NCBI RefSeq assembly: GCF_002266465.3
Contig: NZ_CP029427.2
Location: 372,001 to 436,000, forward strand
Direction: 5' to 3'
Source: Bradyrhizobium symbiodeficiens
GTDB lineage: Bacteria > Pseudomonadota > Alphaproteobacteria > Rhizobiales > Xanthobacteraceae
DNA: 64,000 nucleotides
The notes under the pieces are model-generated. The model worked only from the letters and a program-made list of their open reading frames with translations, was not told where the DNA came from and made no database searches. Below, one piece after another: positions 8,342-20,389 of the stretch. Position numbers and translations under genes: made by a program. Numbering within the stretch: position 1 is the stretch's first letter; each line of letters opens with the position of its first letter.

Positions 8342-9526
8342 ATGCTCTCCACTCCTAGTTCCTCCTTCAGCGAAGCCTATCAGGCCCAGATCGCCTCCGG
8401 CGCAATCGAACCGGATGCCGCGCAAGCCGAGGTCGCGGCGGCCTATGCCGCGCTCGACCAGCGGCTCGCAAGCTACAAGCCCGCGCGCAAGCAGGGCCTG
8501 CTCGCCCGCCTGTTCAGCAGCGACAAGGACGAGGCGCCGCACGGGCTCTACATTCATGGCGAGGTCGGCCGCGGCAAGACCATGCTGATGGATCTGTTCT
8601 TCCAGCACGCCTCGGTCGAGCACAAGCGGCGGGCGCATTTCCACGAATTCATGGCGGACGTGCATGAGCGCATCTACGATTATCGCCAGGGCATCGCGCG
8701 CGGCGAGATCGCCGACGGCGACGTCATCGCGCTGACCGCGAATGCGATCTTCGAGGAGAGCTGGCTGCTCTGCTTCGACGAATTCCACGTCACCGACATC
8801 GCGGATGCGATGATCCTGGGCCGCCTGTTCGCCAAATTGTTCGAGCTCGGCACCGTCGTGGTCGCGACCTCCAACGTCGCGCCCGACGATCTCTACAAGG
8901 GTGGCCTGAACCGGTCGCTGTTCCTGCCCTTCATCAAGCAGATCACCGACCACATGGACGTCGCGCGGCTCGATGCGCGCACCGATTTCCGGCTGGAGAA
9001 ACTTCAGGGCGTGCCGATGTGGCTGACGCCGGCGGACGCTGATGCGGACGCTGCGCTCGACCGCGCCTGGTCGCGGATGTCGGGCAGCGCCAAATGTCGT
9101 TCGCGCGACATTTCGATCAAGGGCCGCATCCTGCACGTGCCGTGCTCGGCCCACGGCGTGGCGCGGTTCTCGTTTGCCGATCTCTGCGAGAAGCCGCTGG
9201 GGGCATCCGACTACCTCAGGCTGGCGCACGACTATCACACCATCCTGGTCGACCATATTCCAGTGATGGACCTGTCCCAGCGCAATGCGGCCAAGCGCTT
9301 CATCACGCTGATCGACGCGCTCTATGACAATGCGGTGAAGCTGATGGCCTCTGCCGACGCCAACCCGATCTCGCTTTACCTCTCCCATGAGGGCACCGAG
9401 GCCATGGAGTTCAAGCGGACGGCATCGCGCCTGATCGAGATGAGCTCGGAATCCTATCTGGCGCTGGCTCACGGCCGCAAGGATTCCACCGCCAGCGGCT
9501 CCACCAAGGGTCTGGTCGAGACTTAA
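8342..9526 (+). CDS. zapE: Cell division protein ZapE (AFG1-like ATPase)
   Basis: A 394-residue AAA+ protein of the AFG1/ZapE family, which associates with the Z-ring in bacteria and with respiratory complex assembly in mitochondria. Walker A is GEVGRGKTML (about residues 73-82). Walker B is LLCFDEFHV, with family motif TDIADAMIL just after it and sensor ATSNVAPDDLY. The C-terminal RFSFADLCEKPLGASDYL block is also family-typical. The protein is peripheral on the cytoplasmic side of the membrane. In alphaproteobacteria zapE often lies close to mdh and the suc genes, as it does here, which may hint at a respiratory role. Confidence 0.92.
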   Translation: MLSTPSSSFSEAYQAQIASGAIEPDAAQAEVAAAYAALDQRLASYKPARKQGLLARLFSSDKDEAPHGLYIHGEVGRGKTMLMDLFFQHASVEHKRRAHFHEFMADVHERIYDYRQGIARGEIADGDVIALTANAIFEESWLLCFDEFHVTDIADAMILGRLFAKLFELGTVVVATSNVAPDDLYKGGLNRSLFLPFIKQITDHMDVARLDARTDFRLEKLQGVPMWLTPADADADAALDRAWSRMSGSAKCRSRDISIKGRILHVPCSAHGVARFSFADLCEKPLGASDYLRLAHDYHTILVDHIPVMDLSQRNAAKRFITLIDALYDNAVKLMASADANPISLYLSHEGTEAMEFKRTASRLIEMSSESYLALAHGRKDSTASGSTKGLVET

Positions 9527-9544
9527 GTCCTATTTGCCAGCGCT

Positions 9545-9650
9545 GTCATTCCGGGATGCACCGACAGGCGCAGGCCCGGAATCCATAACGACCATCGGGA
9601 GAGGAGTATGGATCCCGGGTTCGCGCCTCGCGCCCCCGGGATGACGGACT
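9545..9650. repeat. Palindromic repeat, family B copy 1
   Basis: GTCATTCCGGGATGC at the left pairs with CCCCCGGGATGACGG at the right, with inner arms GGCCCGGAATCCATA and TATGGATCCCGGGTT. The same family recurs near 25043, 42214 and 52063. It fills the gap between zapE and mdh. Confidence 0.75.
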
Positions 9651-9723
9651 TGTATGGCTGCTATCGCGCCAAGCCCGACAATTGGGCATCCGGCGACTTG
9701 AACGGGGGAGGCGAAAGGGATAA

Positions 9724-10740
<1,017 letters not shown>

Positions 10741-10753
10741 GGCGCAAATATCC

Positions 10754-10790
10754 CCGCCGAAGATCGAAAACCGGTCTTCGGCGGTTTCAT
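10754..10790 (+). terminator. Rho-independent terminator after mdh
   Basis: CCGCCGAAGA (10754-10763) pairs perfectly with TCTTCGGCGG (10775-10784), followed by TTTCATTT. It separates mdh from the sucC transcription unit, so sucC must have a promoter in the next 150 bases. Confidence 0.85.
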
Positions 10791-10943
10791 TTCCGGGGTC
10801 CGCGTCGGGCGGGCCTTGGGTCCGGAAGTCCAGAGATCGATGTCAGAGAATCCGGGTTGTAGTTCCTGTGGTATATGGTATGCCAGCCACAAGACTGAGG
10901 TGGGCCCAAGCGGTCACCGCCCGCGGGTTCAGGGAGCGACCAT

Positions 10944-12143
<1,200 letters not shown>

Positions 12144-12147
12144 GGCC

Positions 12148-12627
12148 ATGGCCCAGGACCATCTCGCCGCGTCATCTCCGCTCCCCGAGCACACGCGTCT
12201 CGCCGCGTTCGCCGGCGAATGGGATGGTGAAGAGGTGGTCTTCCCGTCACGCTGGACGGAGGGCGGGCCGGCTACCTCGCGCGTCGTTGCGCGCATGGAC
12301 CTGAACGGATTCTATTTGATCCAGGACGCGGTGCAGATGCGCGGCGGCAAGCAGGCCTTCGCCACCCACGGCCTATTCACCTACGACCGCGAGGACCGGA
12401 CCTACAAATTGTTCTGGTACGATTCGCTCGGCTACACGCCGCCCTCGCCCGCCTCCGGCGGGTGGGTCGGCAAGACCCTGACGCTGGTGCGCGGCTCGCT
12501 CCGCGGCAATGCGCGCCACGTCTACGAAATCATCGACGACAATTCCTATGCGTTGAAGATCCAGTTCTCGCCGGACGCGGAAGGCTGGGCCGACGTGCTC
12601 ACCGGCGTCTACCGCCGCATCCACTGA
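12148..12627 (+). CDS. DUF1579-like protein between sucC and sucD
   Basis: A 159-residue cytoplasmic-looking protein without signal or membrane segments. The pattern LAAFAGEWDGEEVVFPSRW ... GFYLIQDAVQM ... HGLFTYDREDRTYKLFWYDS ... VYEIIDDNSYALKIQFSPDAEGW fits the DUF1579 beta-barrel (lipocalin or nitrobindin-like) pattern. Its ATG follows the sucC stop by four bases, and sucD starts 33 bases after its own stop, so it is almost certainly co-transcribed with both. The function is not known. The location suggests a conserved accessory role in Bradyrhizobium but proves none. Confidence 0.8.
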   Translation: MAQDHLAASSPLPEHTRLAAFAGEWDGEEVVFPSRWTEGGPATSRVVARMDLNGFYLIQDAVQMRGGKQAFATHGLFTYDREDRTYKLFWYDSLGYTPPSPASGGWVGKTLTLVRGSLRGNARHVYEIIDDNSYALKIQFSPDAEGWADVLTGVYRRIH

Positions 12628-12660
12628 CCTCTCACTCGTTAGTTCGCGAAAGCAGACCTC

Positions 12661-13545
12661 ATGTCCATCCTCATCGACAAGAACACCAAGGTCATCTGCC
12701 AGGGCTTTACCGGCAAGAACGGCACCTTCCATTCGGAGGCCGCGATCGCCTATGGCACCAAGATGGTCGGCGGCACCTCGCCGGGCAAAGGCGGTGCGAC
12801 GCATCTGGGTCTGCCGGTGTTCGACACCGTGCGCGAGGCGCGTGAGAAGACCGGCGCGGATGCGTCGGTGATCTACGTGCCGCCGCCGGGCGCGGCCGAT
12901 GCGATCTGCGAAGCCATCGACGCCGAGATCCCGCTGATCGTCTGCATCACCGAAGGCATTCCGGTCATCGACATGGTGCGCGTGAAGCGTTCGCTGGCCG
13001 GCTCCAGGTCGCGCCTGATCGGGCCGAACTGCCCGGGCGTCATGACCGCCGGCGAGTGCAAGATCGGCATCATGCCGGCCAACATCTTCAAGACCGGCTC
13101 GGTCGGCATCGTCTCCCGCTCGGGCACGCTGACCTATGAGGCCGTGTTCCAGACCTCCCAGGAAGGCCTCGGCCAGACCACCGCGGTCGGCATCGGCGGC
13201 GACCCGGTCAAGGGCACCGAGTTCATCGACGTGCTCGAGATGCTGCTCGGCGACCCCAAGACCGAGTCGATCATCATGATCGGCGAGATCGGCGGTTCCG
13301 CAGAGGAGGACGCCGCCCAGTTCCTCAAGGACGAGGCCAAGCGCGGCCGCAAGAAGCCGATGGTCGGCTTCATCGCCGGCGTGACCGCCCCTCCCGGCCG
13401 CCGCATGGGCCATGCCGGCGCGATCATTTCGGGCGGCAAAGGCGACGCCGGTTCCAAGACCGACGCGATGAAATCGGCAGGGATTACAGTGTCGCCGTCG
13501 CCCGCCCGCCTCGGCCATACGCTTGCCGAAAAGTTGAAAGGCTAA
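12661..13545 (+). CDS. sucD: Succinate-CoA ligase, ADP-forming, alpha subunit
   Basis: A 294-residue alpha subunit. CoA-binding sequences are [20 protein letters not shown] and [11 protein letters not shown]. The active-site phosphohistidine region is [19 protein letters not shown], with the His in GHAGA near residue 250. [13 protein letters not shown] is also diagnostic. It forms the heterodimer or tetramer with SucC. A 137-base gap follows before sucA. Confidence 0.96.
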   Translation: MSILIDKNTKVICQGFTGKNGTFHSEAAIAYGTKMVGGTSPGKGGATHLGLPVFDTVREAREKTGADASVIYVPPPGAADAICEAIDAEIPLIVCITEGIPVIDMVRVKRSLAGSRSRLIGPNCPGVMTAGECKIGIMPANIFKTGSVGIVSRSGTLTYEAVFQTSQEGLGQTTAVGIGGDPVKGTEFIDVLEMLLGDPKTESIIMIGEIGGSAEEDAAQFLKDEAKRGRKKPMVGFIAGVTAPPGRRMGHAGAIISGGKGDAGSKTDAMKSAGITVSPSPARLGHTLAEKLKG

Positions 13546-13682
13546 TTCACTTCTTCGTACTTTTCCGGGCGAAGTTTCGCAGCAAATAGGGTAAAGGGTG
13601 CCTGTCGCGCCGAGCCTCTGCCGGGGAGCTCGGTGCCAGCGCCGTTTGTTATGCGCGAACCGAAATCGCCAGGAACTCCAGT

Positions 13683-16664
13683 ATGTCTCGCCAGGACGCG
13701 AACGCAGCCTTTGCCTTGTCCTCCTTTTTGCAGGGCACCAACGCCACCTACATCGACGAAATCTACGCCCGCTACGAGAAGGACCCGTCCTCGGTCGACG
13801 CCGAGTGGCAGGAGTTCTTCAAGAGCCTGAACGACCAGCCGGCCGACGTCCGGAAGAACGCCGCGGGCCCGTCCTGGGAGCGCGCCAACTGGCCGCTGAC
13901 CCCGCAGGACGATCTCACCTCCGCCCTCGACGGCAATTGGGCTGAAGTCGAGAAGGCAATCGGTGCCAAGATTGCCGCCAAGGCGCAGGCCAAGGGAGGC
14001 GATAAGGGTGGCGACAAGGGCGCCGGCCTCTCCTCCGCCGACCTGCTCCAGGCGACGCGCGATTCCGTCCGCGCCCTGATGCTGATCCGCGCCTACCGCA
14101 TGCGAGGTCACTTCCACGCCAAGCTCGACCCGCTCGGCATCGAAGCTCCCCGCAACCGCGAAGAGCTCGATCCGCGTACCTACGGCTTCAGCGAAGCCGA
14201 TTTCGACCGCAAGATATTCCTCGACCACGTGCTCGGTCTCGAATACGGCAGCCTGCGCGAGATCACCGCGATCTGCGAGCGCACCTACTGCCAGACGCTC
14301 GGCGTCGAGTTCATGCACATCAGCAACGCCGCGCAGAAGGCCTGGATCCAGGAGCGCATCGAGGGTCCGGACAAGGAGATCTCCTTCACCCGCGAAGGCC
14401 GCCGCGCCATCCTGATGAAGCTGGTCGAGGCCGAGGGTTTTGAAAAATTCTGCGACACCAAGTTCACCGGTACCAAGCGCTTCGGTCTCGACGGCGCCGA
14501 ATCGCTGATCCCCGCGCTTGAGCAGATCATCAAGCGCGGCGGCAATCTCGGCGTGAAGGAGATCGTGCTGGGCATGCCGCATCGCGGCCGCCTCAACGTG
14601 CTCACGCAGGTGATGGGAAAGGCGCATCGCGCCCTGTTCCACGAGTTCAAGGGCGGCTCGGCCAATCCCGACGCGGTCGAAGGCTCCGGCGACGTCAAAT
14701 ATCACCTTGGCGCGTCCTCGGACCGCGAGTTCGACGGCAACCGCATCCATCTGTCGCTGACCGCCAACCCCTCGCATCTCGAGATCGTCGATCCCGTCGT
14801 GCTCGGCAAGGTGCGCGCGAAGCAGGACCAGCACGGCGATCCCCCGGACATGCGCATCTCCGTGATGCCGCTCTTGATGCACGGCGACGCCGCGTTCGCC
14901 GGCCAGGGCGTGGTCGCCGAGTGCTTCGGTCTGTCCGACCTGAAGGGCTACCGCACCGGCGGCTCCGTGCACTTCATCGTCAACAACCAGATCGGCTTCA
15001 CCACCTATCCGCGTTACTCGCGCTCCTCGCCCTATCCGTCGGATGTGGCGAAGATGATCGACGCGCCGATCTTCCACGTCAACGGCGACGATCCGGAAGC
15101 CGTCGTGTTCGCGGCCAAGGTCGCGACCGAGTTCCGGCAGAAATTCCACAAGCCCGTCGTCATCGACATGTTCTGCTATCGCAGGCATGGCCACAACGAA
15201 GGCGACGAGCCGGCTTTCACCCAGCCGGTGATGTACAAGAAGATCGCGGCCCATCCGTCCACGCTCGAACTCTATGCCCGCCGCCTCATCAGCGAAGGCG
15301 TGCTGACCGAGGGCGAGGTCGAGAAAGCCAAGGCGGACTGGCGCGCGCGGCTCGATGCCGAACTCGAAGCCGGCTCCGGCTACAAGCCGAACAAGGCCGA
15401 CTGGCTCGACGGCAAGTGGGCGGGCTTCAAGATCGCCGATCAGGAAGAGGACGCGCGACGCGGTGTCACCGGCGTCGACATCGCCACGCTGAAGGACATC
15501 GGCCGCAAGATCACCAAGGTGCCGGATGGTTTCCGCGTCCACCGCACCATCCAGCGCTTCCTGGAAAACCGCGCCAAGGCGATCGACGGCAACGCAGGCA
15601 TCGACTGGGCGACCGGCGAGGCGCTGGCGTTCTGCACGCTGCTCAACGAGAACCACCATGTCCGCCTGTCCGGCCAGGATTCCGAGCGCGGCACCTTCTC
15701 GCAGCGTCACTCGGTCCTGATCGACCAGGAAGACGAGAGCCGCTACACGCCGTTCAACCATCTCGGCAACGAGCAGGGCCATTACGAGGTCATCAACTCG
15801 CTGCTGTCTGAAGAAGCCGTGCTCGGCTTCGAATACGGCTACTCGCTCGCTGAGCCGAACACGCTGACCCTCTGGGAAGCCCAGTTCGGCGACTTCGCCA
15901 ACGGCGCGCAGGTCGTGTTCGACCAGTTCATCTCCTCGGGCGAGCGCAAATGGCTGCGCATGTCCGGCCTCGTCTGCCTCTTGCCGCACGGCTATGAGGG
16001 CCAGGGACCGGAGCATTCCTCGGCGCGTCTGGAGCGTTTCCTGCAGATGTGCGCCGAAGACAACATGCAGGTGGTCTACCCGACCACGCCGGCGAACTAC
16101 TTCCACGTGCTGCGCCGGCAGCTCCATCGGGAGATCCGCAAGCCGCTGATCCTGATGACGCCGAAGTCGCTGCTGCGTCACAAGCGGGCGGTGTCGCGCA
16201 TCGAGGAGCTCGCGAAGGGAACGACGTTCCACCGCATCCTCTATGATGACGCCCAGATGCTGCCGAGCGAGGCGATCAAGCTCGTTCCGGACGAGAAGAT
16301 CCGCCGCGTCGTGCTGTGCACCGGCAAGGTCTATTACGACCTCTACGAGGAGCGCGAGAAGCGCGGCATCGACGACATCTACTTGATGCGCGTCGAGCAG
16401 CTCTATCCGGTGCCGTTGAAGGCGCTGGTGGCCGAGCTGTCGCGCTTCAAGAAGGCCGAAGTGGTGTGGTGCCAGGAAGAGCCCCGCAACATGGGTGCCT
16501 GGCACTTCATCGAGCCCTATCTGGAATGGGTGCTGAACCAGGTGAACGGCGCGAGCCGGCGTCCGCGTTATGTCGGCCGCGCCGCTTCCGCCGCGACCGC
16601 CACGGGTCTGATGTCCAAGCATCAGGCGCAGTTGAAGGCGTTCCTGGACGAAGCACTGAGCTGA
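13683..16664 (+). CDS. sucA: 2-oxoglutarate dehydrogenase E1 component
   Basis: A 993-residue thiamine-diphosphate enzyme that decarboxylates 2-oxoglutarate and passes the succinyl group to the lipoyl arm of SucB. The N-terminal segment (FLQGTNATYIDEIYARYEKDP) is the E2-binding helix. TPP-binding and catalytic parts include HRGRLNVLTQVMGK, GDVKYHLGAS, the GDD...NNQIGFTT region, and the transketolase pyrimidine domain RGTFSQRHSVLIDQ. The length is normal for alphaproteobacterial SucA, with a short Lys/Gly-rich insert around residues 100-116. ATG at 13683 has AGGAACTCCAGT upstream. A long open frame exists on the opposite strand but is a high-GC shadow. Confidence 0.97.
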   Translation: MSRQDANAAFALSSFLQGTNATYIDEIYARYEKDPSSVDAEWQEFFKSLNDQPADVRKNAAGPSWERANWPLTPQDDLTSALDGNWAEVEKAIGAKIAAKAQAKGGDKGGDKGAGLSSADLLQATRDSVRALMLIRAYRMRGHFHAKLDPLGIEAPRNREELDPRTYGFSEADFDRKIFLDHVLGLEYGSLREITAICERTYCQTLGVEFMHISNAAQKAWIQERIEGPDKEISFTREGRRAILMKLVEAEGFEKFCDTKFTGTKRFGLDGAESLIPALEQIIKRGGNLGVKEIVLGMPHRGRLNVLTQVMGKAHRALFHEFKGGSANPDAVEGSGDVKYHLGASSDREFDGNRIHLSLTANPSHLEIVDPVVLGKVRAKQDQHGDPPDMRISVMPLLMHGDAAFAGQGVVAECFGLSDLKGYRTGGSVHFIVNNQIGFTTYPRYSRSSPYPSDVAKMIDAPIFHVNGDDPEAVVFAAKVATEFRQKFHKPVVIDMFCYRRHGHNEGDEPAFTQPVMYKKIAAHPSTLELYARRLISEGVLTEGEVEKAKADWRARLDAELEAGSGYKPNKADWLDGKWAGFKIADQEEDARRGVTGVDIATLKDIGRKITKVPDGFRVHRTIQRFLENRAKAIDGNAGIDWATGEALAFCTLLNENHHVRLSGQDSERGTFSQRHSVLIDQEDESRYTPFNHLGNEQGHYEVINSLLSEEAVLGFEYGYSLAEPNTLTLWEAQFGDFANGAQVVFDQFISSGERKWLRMSGLVCLLPHGYEGQGPEHSSARLERFLQMCAEDNMQVVYPTTPANYFHVLRRQLHREIRKPLILMTPKSLLRHKRAVSRIEELAKGTTFHRILYDDAQMLPSEAIKLVPDEKIRRVVLCTGKVYYDLYEEREKRGIDDIYLMRVEQLYPVPLKALVAELSRFKKAEVVWCQEEPRNMGAWHFIEPYLEWVLNQVNGASRRPRYVGRAASAATATGLMSKHQAQLKAFLDEALS

Positions 16665-16679
16665 ATTTTTTCGAACTGC

Positions 16680-16785
16680 GTCATGCCCCGCCTCGTGCGC
16701 AACTACGCACTGGAGCGGGGCATCCAGTACGCCGCGACGTCCGTGCAGAGTACGAACGCCCGGCTTGCTGGATGGCTTGCCTTAC
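16680..16785. repeat. Palindromic repeat between sucA and sucB
   Basis: GTCATGCCCCGC and GGAGCGGGGCATCCAGTA form one arm pair, and the later CCGGCTTGCTGGATGGC continues the pattern. This is another extragenic palindrome type common in Bradyrhizobium. It sits within a likely operon, so it may affect RNA stability between sucA and sucB. Confidence 0.6.
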
Positions 16786-16841
16786 GCGAGCGATGACATC
16801 GGAATTCATGACCGCACCGGCGATCCCTTAAGGAAAAGACC

Positions 16842-18083
16842 ATGACTGAAATTCGTGTGCCGACGCTCGGCGAATCCGTCACCGAGGCCACCATCGGCCG
16901 CTGGTTCAAGAAGGCCGGCGACCCCGTCGCCGTCGACGAGCCCCTGGTGGAGCTCGAGACCGACAAGGTCACCATCGAGGTCCCGGCGCCCTCGGCGGGC
17001 ACGCTGAGCGAGATCGTCGCCGCCGACGGCACGACCGTCGCGGTCGGCGCGCTGCTCGGCCAGATCACCGATGGCGCCGGCGCTGCCAAGCCCGCTGCTG
17101 CGCCCGCCAAGCCCGCCGCTGCCGCTCCTGCCGCCGCTGCTGCTTCCGCACCGGCTCCGGTCGCGAAGGCGCCGCCGGCCGACGCACCGCTCGCCCCCTC
17201 CGTGCGCAAGCTCTCGGCCGAGACCGGCGTCGATGCCTCCACCGTTCCGGGCTCCGGCAAGGACGGCCGCGTCACCAAGGGCGACATGCTGGCTGCGATC
17301 GAGCGTGCGGCCTCGGCGCCGACCCCGGTCAACCAGCCCGCCGCCGCCGTGCAGGTGCGCGCACCCTCGCCGGCCGATGACGCCGCCCGCGAAGAGCGCG
17401 TCAAGATGACCCGCCTGCGCCAGACCATCGCGCGCCGTCTCAAGGACGTGCAGAACACCGCGGCCATGCTGACGACCTTCAACGAGGTCGACATGACCAA
17501 CGTGATGGCGCTGCGTGCTCACTACAAGGACGCGTTCGAGAAGAAGCACGGCTCCAAGCTCGGCTTCATGGGCTTCTTCACCAAGGCCGTCGTGCAGGCG
17601 CTGAAGGACATCCCGGCCGTCAACGCCGAAATCGACGGCACCGATCTGATCTACAAGAACTACTATCACATCGGCGTCGCCGTCGGCACCGACAAGGGTC
17701 TCGTCGTGCCCGTGGTGCGCGACTGCGATAACAAGTCGATCGCCGACATCGAGAAGGGCATCGCCGATTTCGGCCGCCGCGCCCGTGACGGTCAGCTCAA
17801 GATCGACGAAATGCAGGGCGGCACCTTCACCATCACCAACGGCGGCATCTACGGCTCGCTGATGTCGACCCCGATCCTGAACGCGCCGCAGTCCGGCATC
17901 CTCGGTATGCACAAGATCCAGGAGCGGCCGATGGTCGTCGGCGGCAAGATCGAGGTCCGCCCGATGATGTATCTGGCGCTGTCCTACGATCACCGCGTCA
18001 TCGACGGCAAGGAAGCCGTCACCTTCCTGGTGCGCGTCAAGGAGAGCCTGGAAGATCCGGCTCGCCTGGTGCTCGATCTCTGA
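16842..18083 (+). CDS. sucB: 2-oxoglutarate dehydrogenase E2, dihydrolipoyl succinyltransferase
   Basis: A 413-residue E2 subunit. One lipoyl domain (1-75) carries the lipoylated Lys42 in [10 protein letters not shown]. An Ala/Pro-rich linker (about 76-118) follows, then the E3/E1-binding domain ([31 protein letters not shown]) and the catalytic domain (about 180-413), with His384 in [27 protein letters not shown] is typical of succinyltransferases. An AAGGAAAAGACC ribosome-binding site precedes the ATG. It assembles with SucA and LpdA into the 2-oxoglutarate dehydrogenase complex. Confidence 0.97.
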   Translation: MTEIRVPTLGESVTEATIGRWFKKAGDPVAVDEPLVELETDKVTIEVPAPSAGTLSEIVAADGTTVAVGALLGQITDGAGAAKPAAAPAKPAAAAPAAAAASAPAPVAKAPPADAPLAPSVRKLSAETGVDASTVPGSGKDGRVTKGDMLAAIERAASAPTPVNQPAAAVQVRAPSPADDAAREERVKMTRLRQTIARRLKDVQNTAAMLTTFNEVDMTNVMALRAHYKDAFEKKHGSKLGFMGFFTKAVVQALKDIPAVNAEIDGTDLIYKNYYHIGVAVGTDKGLVVPVVRDCDNKSIADIEKGIADFGRRARDGQLKIDEMQGGTFTITNGGIYGSLMSTPILNAPQSGILGMHKIQERPMVVGGKIEVRPMMYLALSYDHRVIDGKEAVTFLVRVKESLEDPARLVLDL

Positions 18084-18147
18084 TCCCTGATGCTCTGCGA
18101 GCGCCGTCGCTCTTTGCGACGGCGCATGTCGAACCATGGAGGCGCGC

Positions 18148-18897
18148 GTGACGGATAAAGTCGTTGTCATCACCGGCGGCAGCCGCGGCATCGGGCGGGC
18201 GACTGCGATTGCGGCGGCTGCGCGCGGCTACCGAGTCGTGGTCGGCTATGCCAGCAACAAGAGAGCCGCAGACGAGGTCGTCGCGCTGATCGAGGCCAGC
18301 AACGGCAAGGCGATCGCGGTAAAGTGCGACGTCGCCGAGGAGCGCGACATCGTCGACCTGTTCAAGGAAGCCGACAAGTTCGGCACCCTCGGCGCACTCG
18401 TCAACAACGGCGGTATCGTCGGCACGAGCGGCGTGCGCGTCGACGAAATGTCGGCCGAGCGCATCCAGCGCGTGATGGCAGTCAACGTCACCGGCTCCAT
18501 CCTCTGCGCGCGCGAGGCCGTCAAGCGCATGTCCACCAGGCACGGTGGCAAGGGCGGCGTCATCGTCAATCTGTCGTCGGTCGCTGCCAAGCTCGGCGCG
18601 CCCAACACCTATGTCGACTACGCAGCGTCCAAGGGCGCGATCGATTCCTTCACCACCGGCCTCGGCTATGAGGTCGCAGGCGAAGGCATTCGCGTCGCGG
18701 GCATCCGCCCCGGCCTGATCGATACGGAAATTCATGCTTCCGGCGGCGAGCCCGACCGTCACCATCGTCTGGCCCACATGGTGCCGATGAAGCGCGTCGG
18801 CACCGCGGATGAAATCGCCAATGCCATCGTCTGGCTGATGTCGGACGAGGCCTCTTACGTCACCGCAGCCACTCTCGATGTGTCCGGCGGACGCTGA
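18148..18897 (+). CDS. SDR family oxidoreductase between sucB and lpdA
   Basis: A 249-residue classical short-chain dehydrogenase/reductase. The NAD(P) loop is TGGSRGIGRA, NNGGIVG stands in place of the usual NNAG, catalytic Ser lies in NLSSVAAKLG, YxxxK is YVDYAASKGA, and IRPGLIDTEIH follows. A GTG start at 18148 is favoured because GGAGG (18138-18142) lies five bases upstream. The alternative ATG at 18136 overlaps that Shine-Dalgarno sequence. The substrate is unknown. The placement between sucB and lpdA, with short gaps of 64 and 57 bases, suggests co-transcription. Confidence 0.88.
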   Translation: MTDKVVVITGGSRGIGRATAIAAAARGYRVVVGYASNKRAADEVVALIEASNGKAIAVKCDVAEERDIVDLFKEADKFGTLGALVNNGGIVGTSGVRVDEMSAERIQRVMAVNVTGSILCAREAVKRMSTRHGGKGGVIVNLSSVAAKLGAPNTYVDYAASKGAIDSFTTGLGYEVAGEGIRVAGIRPGLIDTEIHASGGEPDRHHRLAHMVPMKRVGTADEIANAIVWLMSDEASYVTAATLDVSGGR

Positions 18898-18954
18898 CGC
18901 GCCGCGCGGACGCTGACACATCCTCATCACGCTAAACTCACGGGACTTTCTCTC

Positions 18955-20355
18955 ATGGCACCCTACGATCTCGTCGTCATCGGCACCGGACCTGGCGGTT
19001 ATGTCTGCGCGGTGCGCGCCAGCCAGCTCGGCATGAAGGTCGCCGTGGTCGAAAAGAACGCCACCCTCGGCGGCACCTGCCTCAATGTCGGCTGCATGCC
19101 CTCGAAGGCGCTGTTGCATGCGTCCGAGATGTTCGAGGAAGCGGGACACTCCTTCGCCAAGATGGGCGTCAGCGTTTCCTCGCCGAAGCTCGACCTGCCC
19201 GCGATGATGAACTTCAAGCAGCAGGGCATCGACGGCAACGTCAAGGGCGTCGAGTTCCTGATGAAGAAGAACAAGGTCGACGTGCTCAAGGGCACCGGCA
19301 AGATCCTGGGGAACGGCAAGGTCGAAGTCTCCGCCGACGGCAAGTCGCAGATCATCGAGACCAAGAACATCGTGATCGCCACCGGGTCCGACATCGCGCG
19401 CCTCAAAGGCATCGAGATCGACGAGAAGCGCATCGTGTCCTCGACCGGCGCGCTGTCGCTCGACAAGGTCCCCGGCAAGCTCCTGATCGTCGGCGCCGGC
19501 GTGATTGGCCTCGAGCTCGGCTCGGTCTGGCATCGTCTCGGCGCCGAAGTCGTCGTCGTCGAATTCCTCGATCGTATCCTGCCCGGCATGGACGGCGAGA
19601 TCGCCAAGCAATTCCAGCGCATCCTCGAGAAGCAGGGCTTTGCGTTCAAGCTAGGCGCCAAGGTCACCGCCGTCGACACGTCAGGCAAGACGCTGAAGGC
19701 GACGATCGAGCCCGCCGCCGGGGGCGCCGCCGAGACGCTCGAAGCCGACGTCGTGCTAGTCTGCATCGGCCGCGTCCCCTACACCGACGCGCTCGGCCTG
19801 AAGGAGGCCGGCGTCGCGCTGGACAATCGTGGCCGCGTGCAGATCGATCCGCATTTCGCCACCAGCGTGAAGGGCGTCTATGCCATCGGCGACGTCGTCG
19901 CAGGCCCGATGCTCGCGCACAAGGCGGAGGACGAAGGCGTTGCGGTCGCCGAGATCATCGCAGGGCAAGCCGGCCACGTGAATTACGATGTGATCCCGGG
20001 CGTCGTGTATACCACGCCCGAAGTATCCTCGGTCGGCAAGACCGAGGAGGAGCTGAAACAGGCGGGCGTGGCCTATACGGTCGGAAAATTTCCGTTCACC
20101 GCCAATGGCCGCTCCAAGGTCAACCAGACCACCGACGGCTTCGTGAAGATTCTCGCAGATGCGAAGACCGATCGCGTGCTCGGCGTGCACATTATCGGCC
20201 GCGAAGCCGGCGAAATGATCCATGAAGCGTGCGTTCTCATGGAATTTGGCGGCAGTGCGGAAGATCTCGCACGCACCTGCCACGCGCATCCGACCCGCTC
20301 CGAGGCCATCAAGGAGGCTGCGCTTGCAGTCGGCAAGCGGGCCATCCATATGTAG
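18955..20355 (+). CDS. lpdA: Dihydrolipoyl dehydrogenase E3
   Basis: A 466-residue flavoprotein that re-oxidises the dihydrolipoyl group of SucB with NAD. FAD loop [13 protein letters not shown], redox disulfide [12 protein letters not shown] (Cys42 and Cys47), NAD-binding [17 protein letters not shown] motif YAIGDV and the C-terminal catalytic HAHPTRSE are all present. It is the third component of the 2-oxoglutarate dehydrogenase complex encoded here and may also serve other lipoyl complexes. It closes the TCA gene block. Confidence 0.96.
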   Translation: MAPYDLVVIGTGPGGYVCAVRASQLGMKVAVVEKNATLGGTCLNVGCMPSKALLHASEMFEEAGHSFAKMGVSVSSPKLDLPAMMNFKQQGIDGNVKGVEFLMKKNKVDVLKGTGKILGNGKVEVSADGKSQIIETKNIVIATGSDIARLKGIEIDEKRIVSSTGALSLDKVPGKLLIVGAGVIGLELGSVWHRLGAEVVVVEFLDRILPGMDGEIAKQFQRILEKQGFAFKLGAKVTAVDTSGKTLKATIEPAAGGAAETLEADVVLVCIGRVPYTDALGLKEAGVALDNRGRVQIDPHFATSVKGVYAIGDVVAGPMLAHKAEDEGVAVAEIIAGQAGHVNYDVIPGVVYTTPEVSSVGKTEEELKQAGVAYTVGKFPFTANGRSKVNQTTDGFVKILADAKTDRVLGVHIIGREAGEMIHEACVLMEFGGSAEDLARTCHAHPTRSEAIKEAALAVGKRAIHM

Positions 20356-20389
20356 CAGCGCGCCCAGCGCCGAATCGGGCGGGAAACAC

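Noticed and set aside
10857..10880. A TTGTAG/TATATG pair considered as the sucC promoter.
   Set aside because: Spacing is only nine bases, too short for a sigma-70 promoter.
13542..16622. A very long open frame antisense to sucA (over 1000 codons).
   Set aside because: It mirrors the sucA codons, lacks any recognisable domain, and is a typical high-GC shadow. Similar antisense frames lie opposite lpdA, priA, atpD and others.
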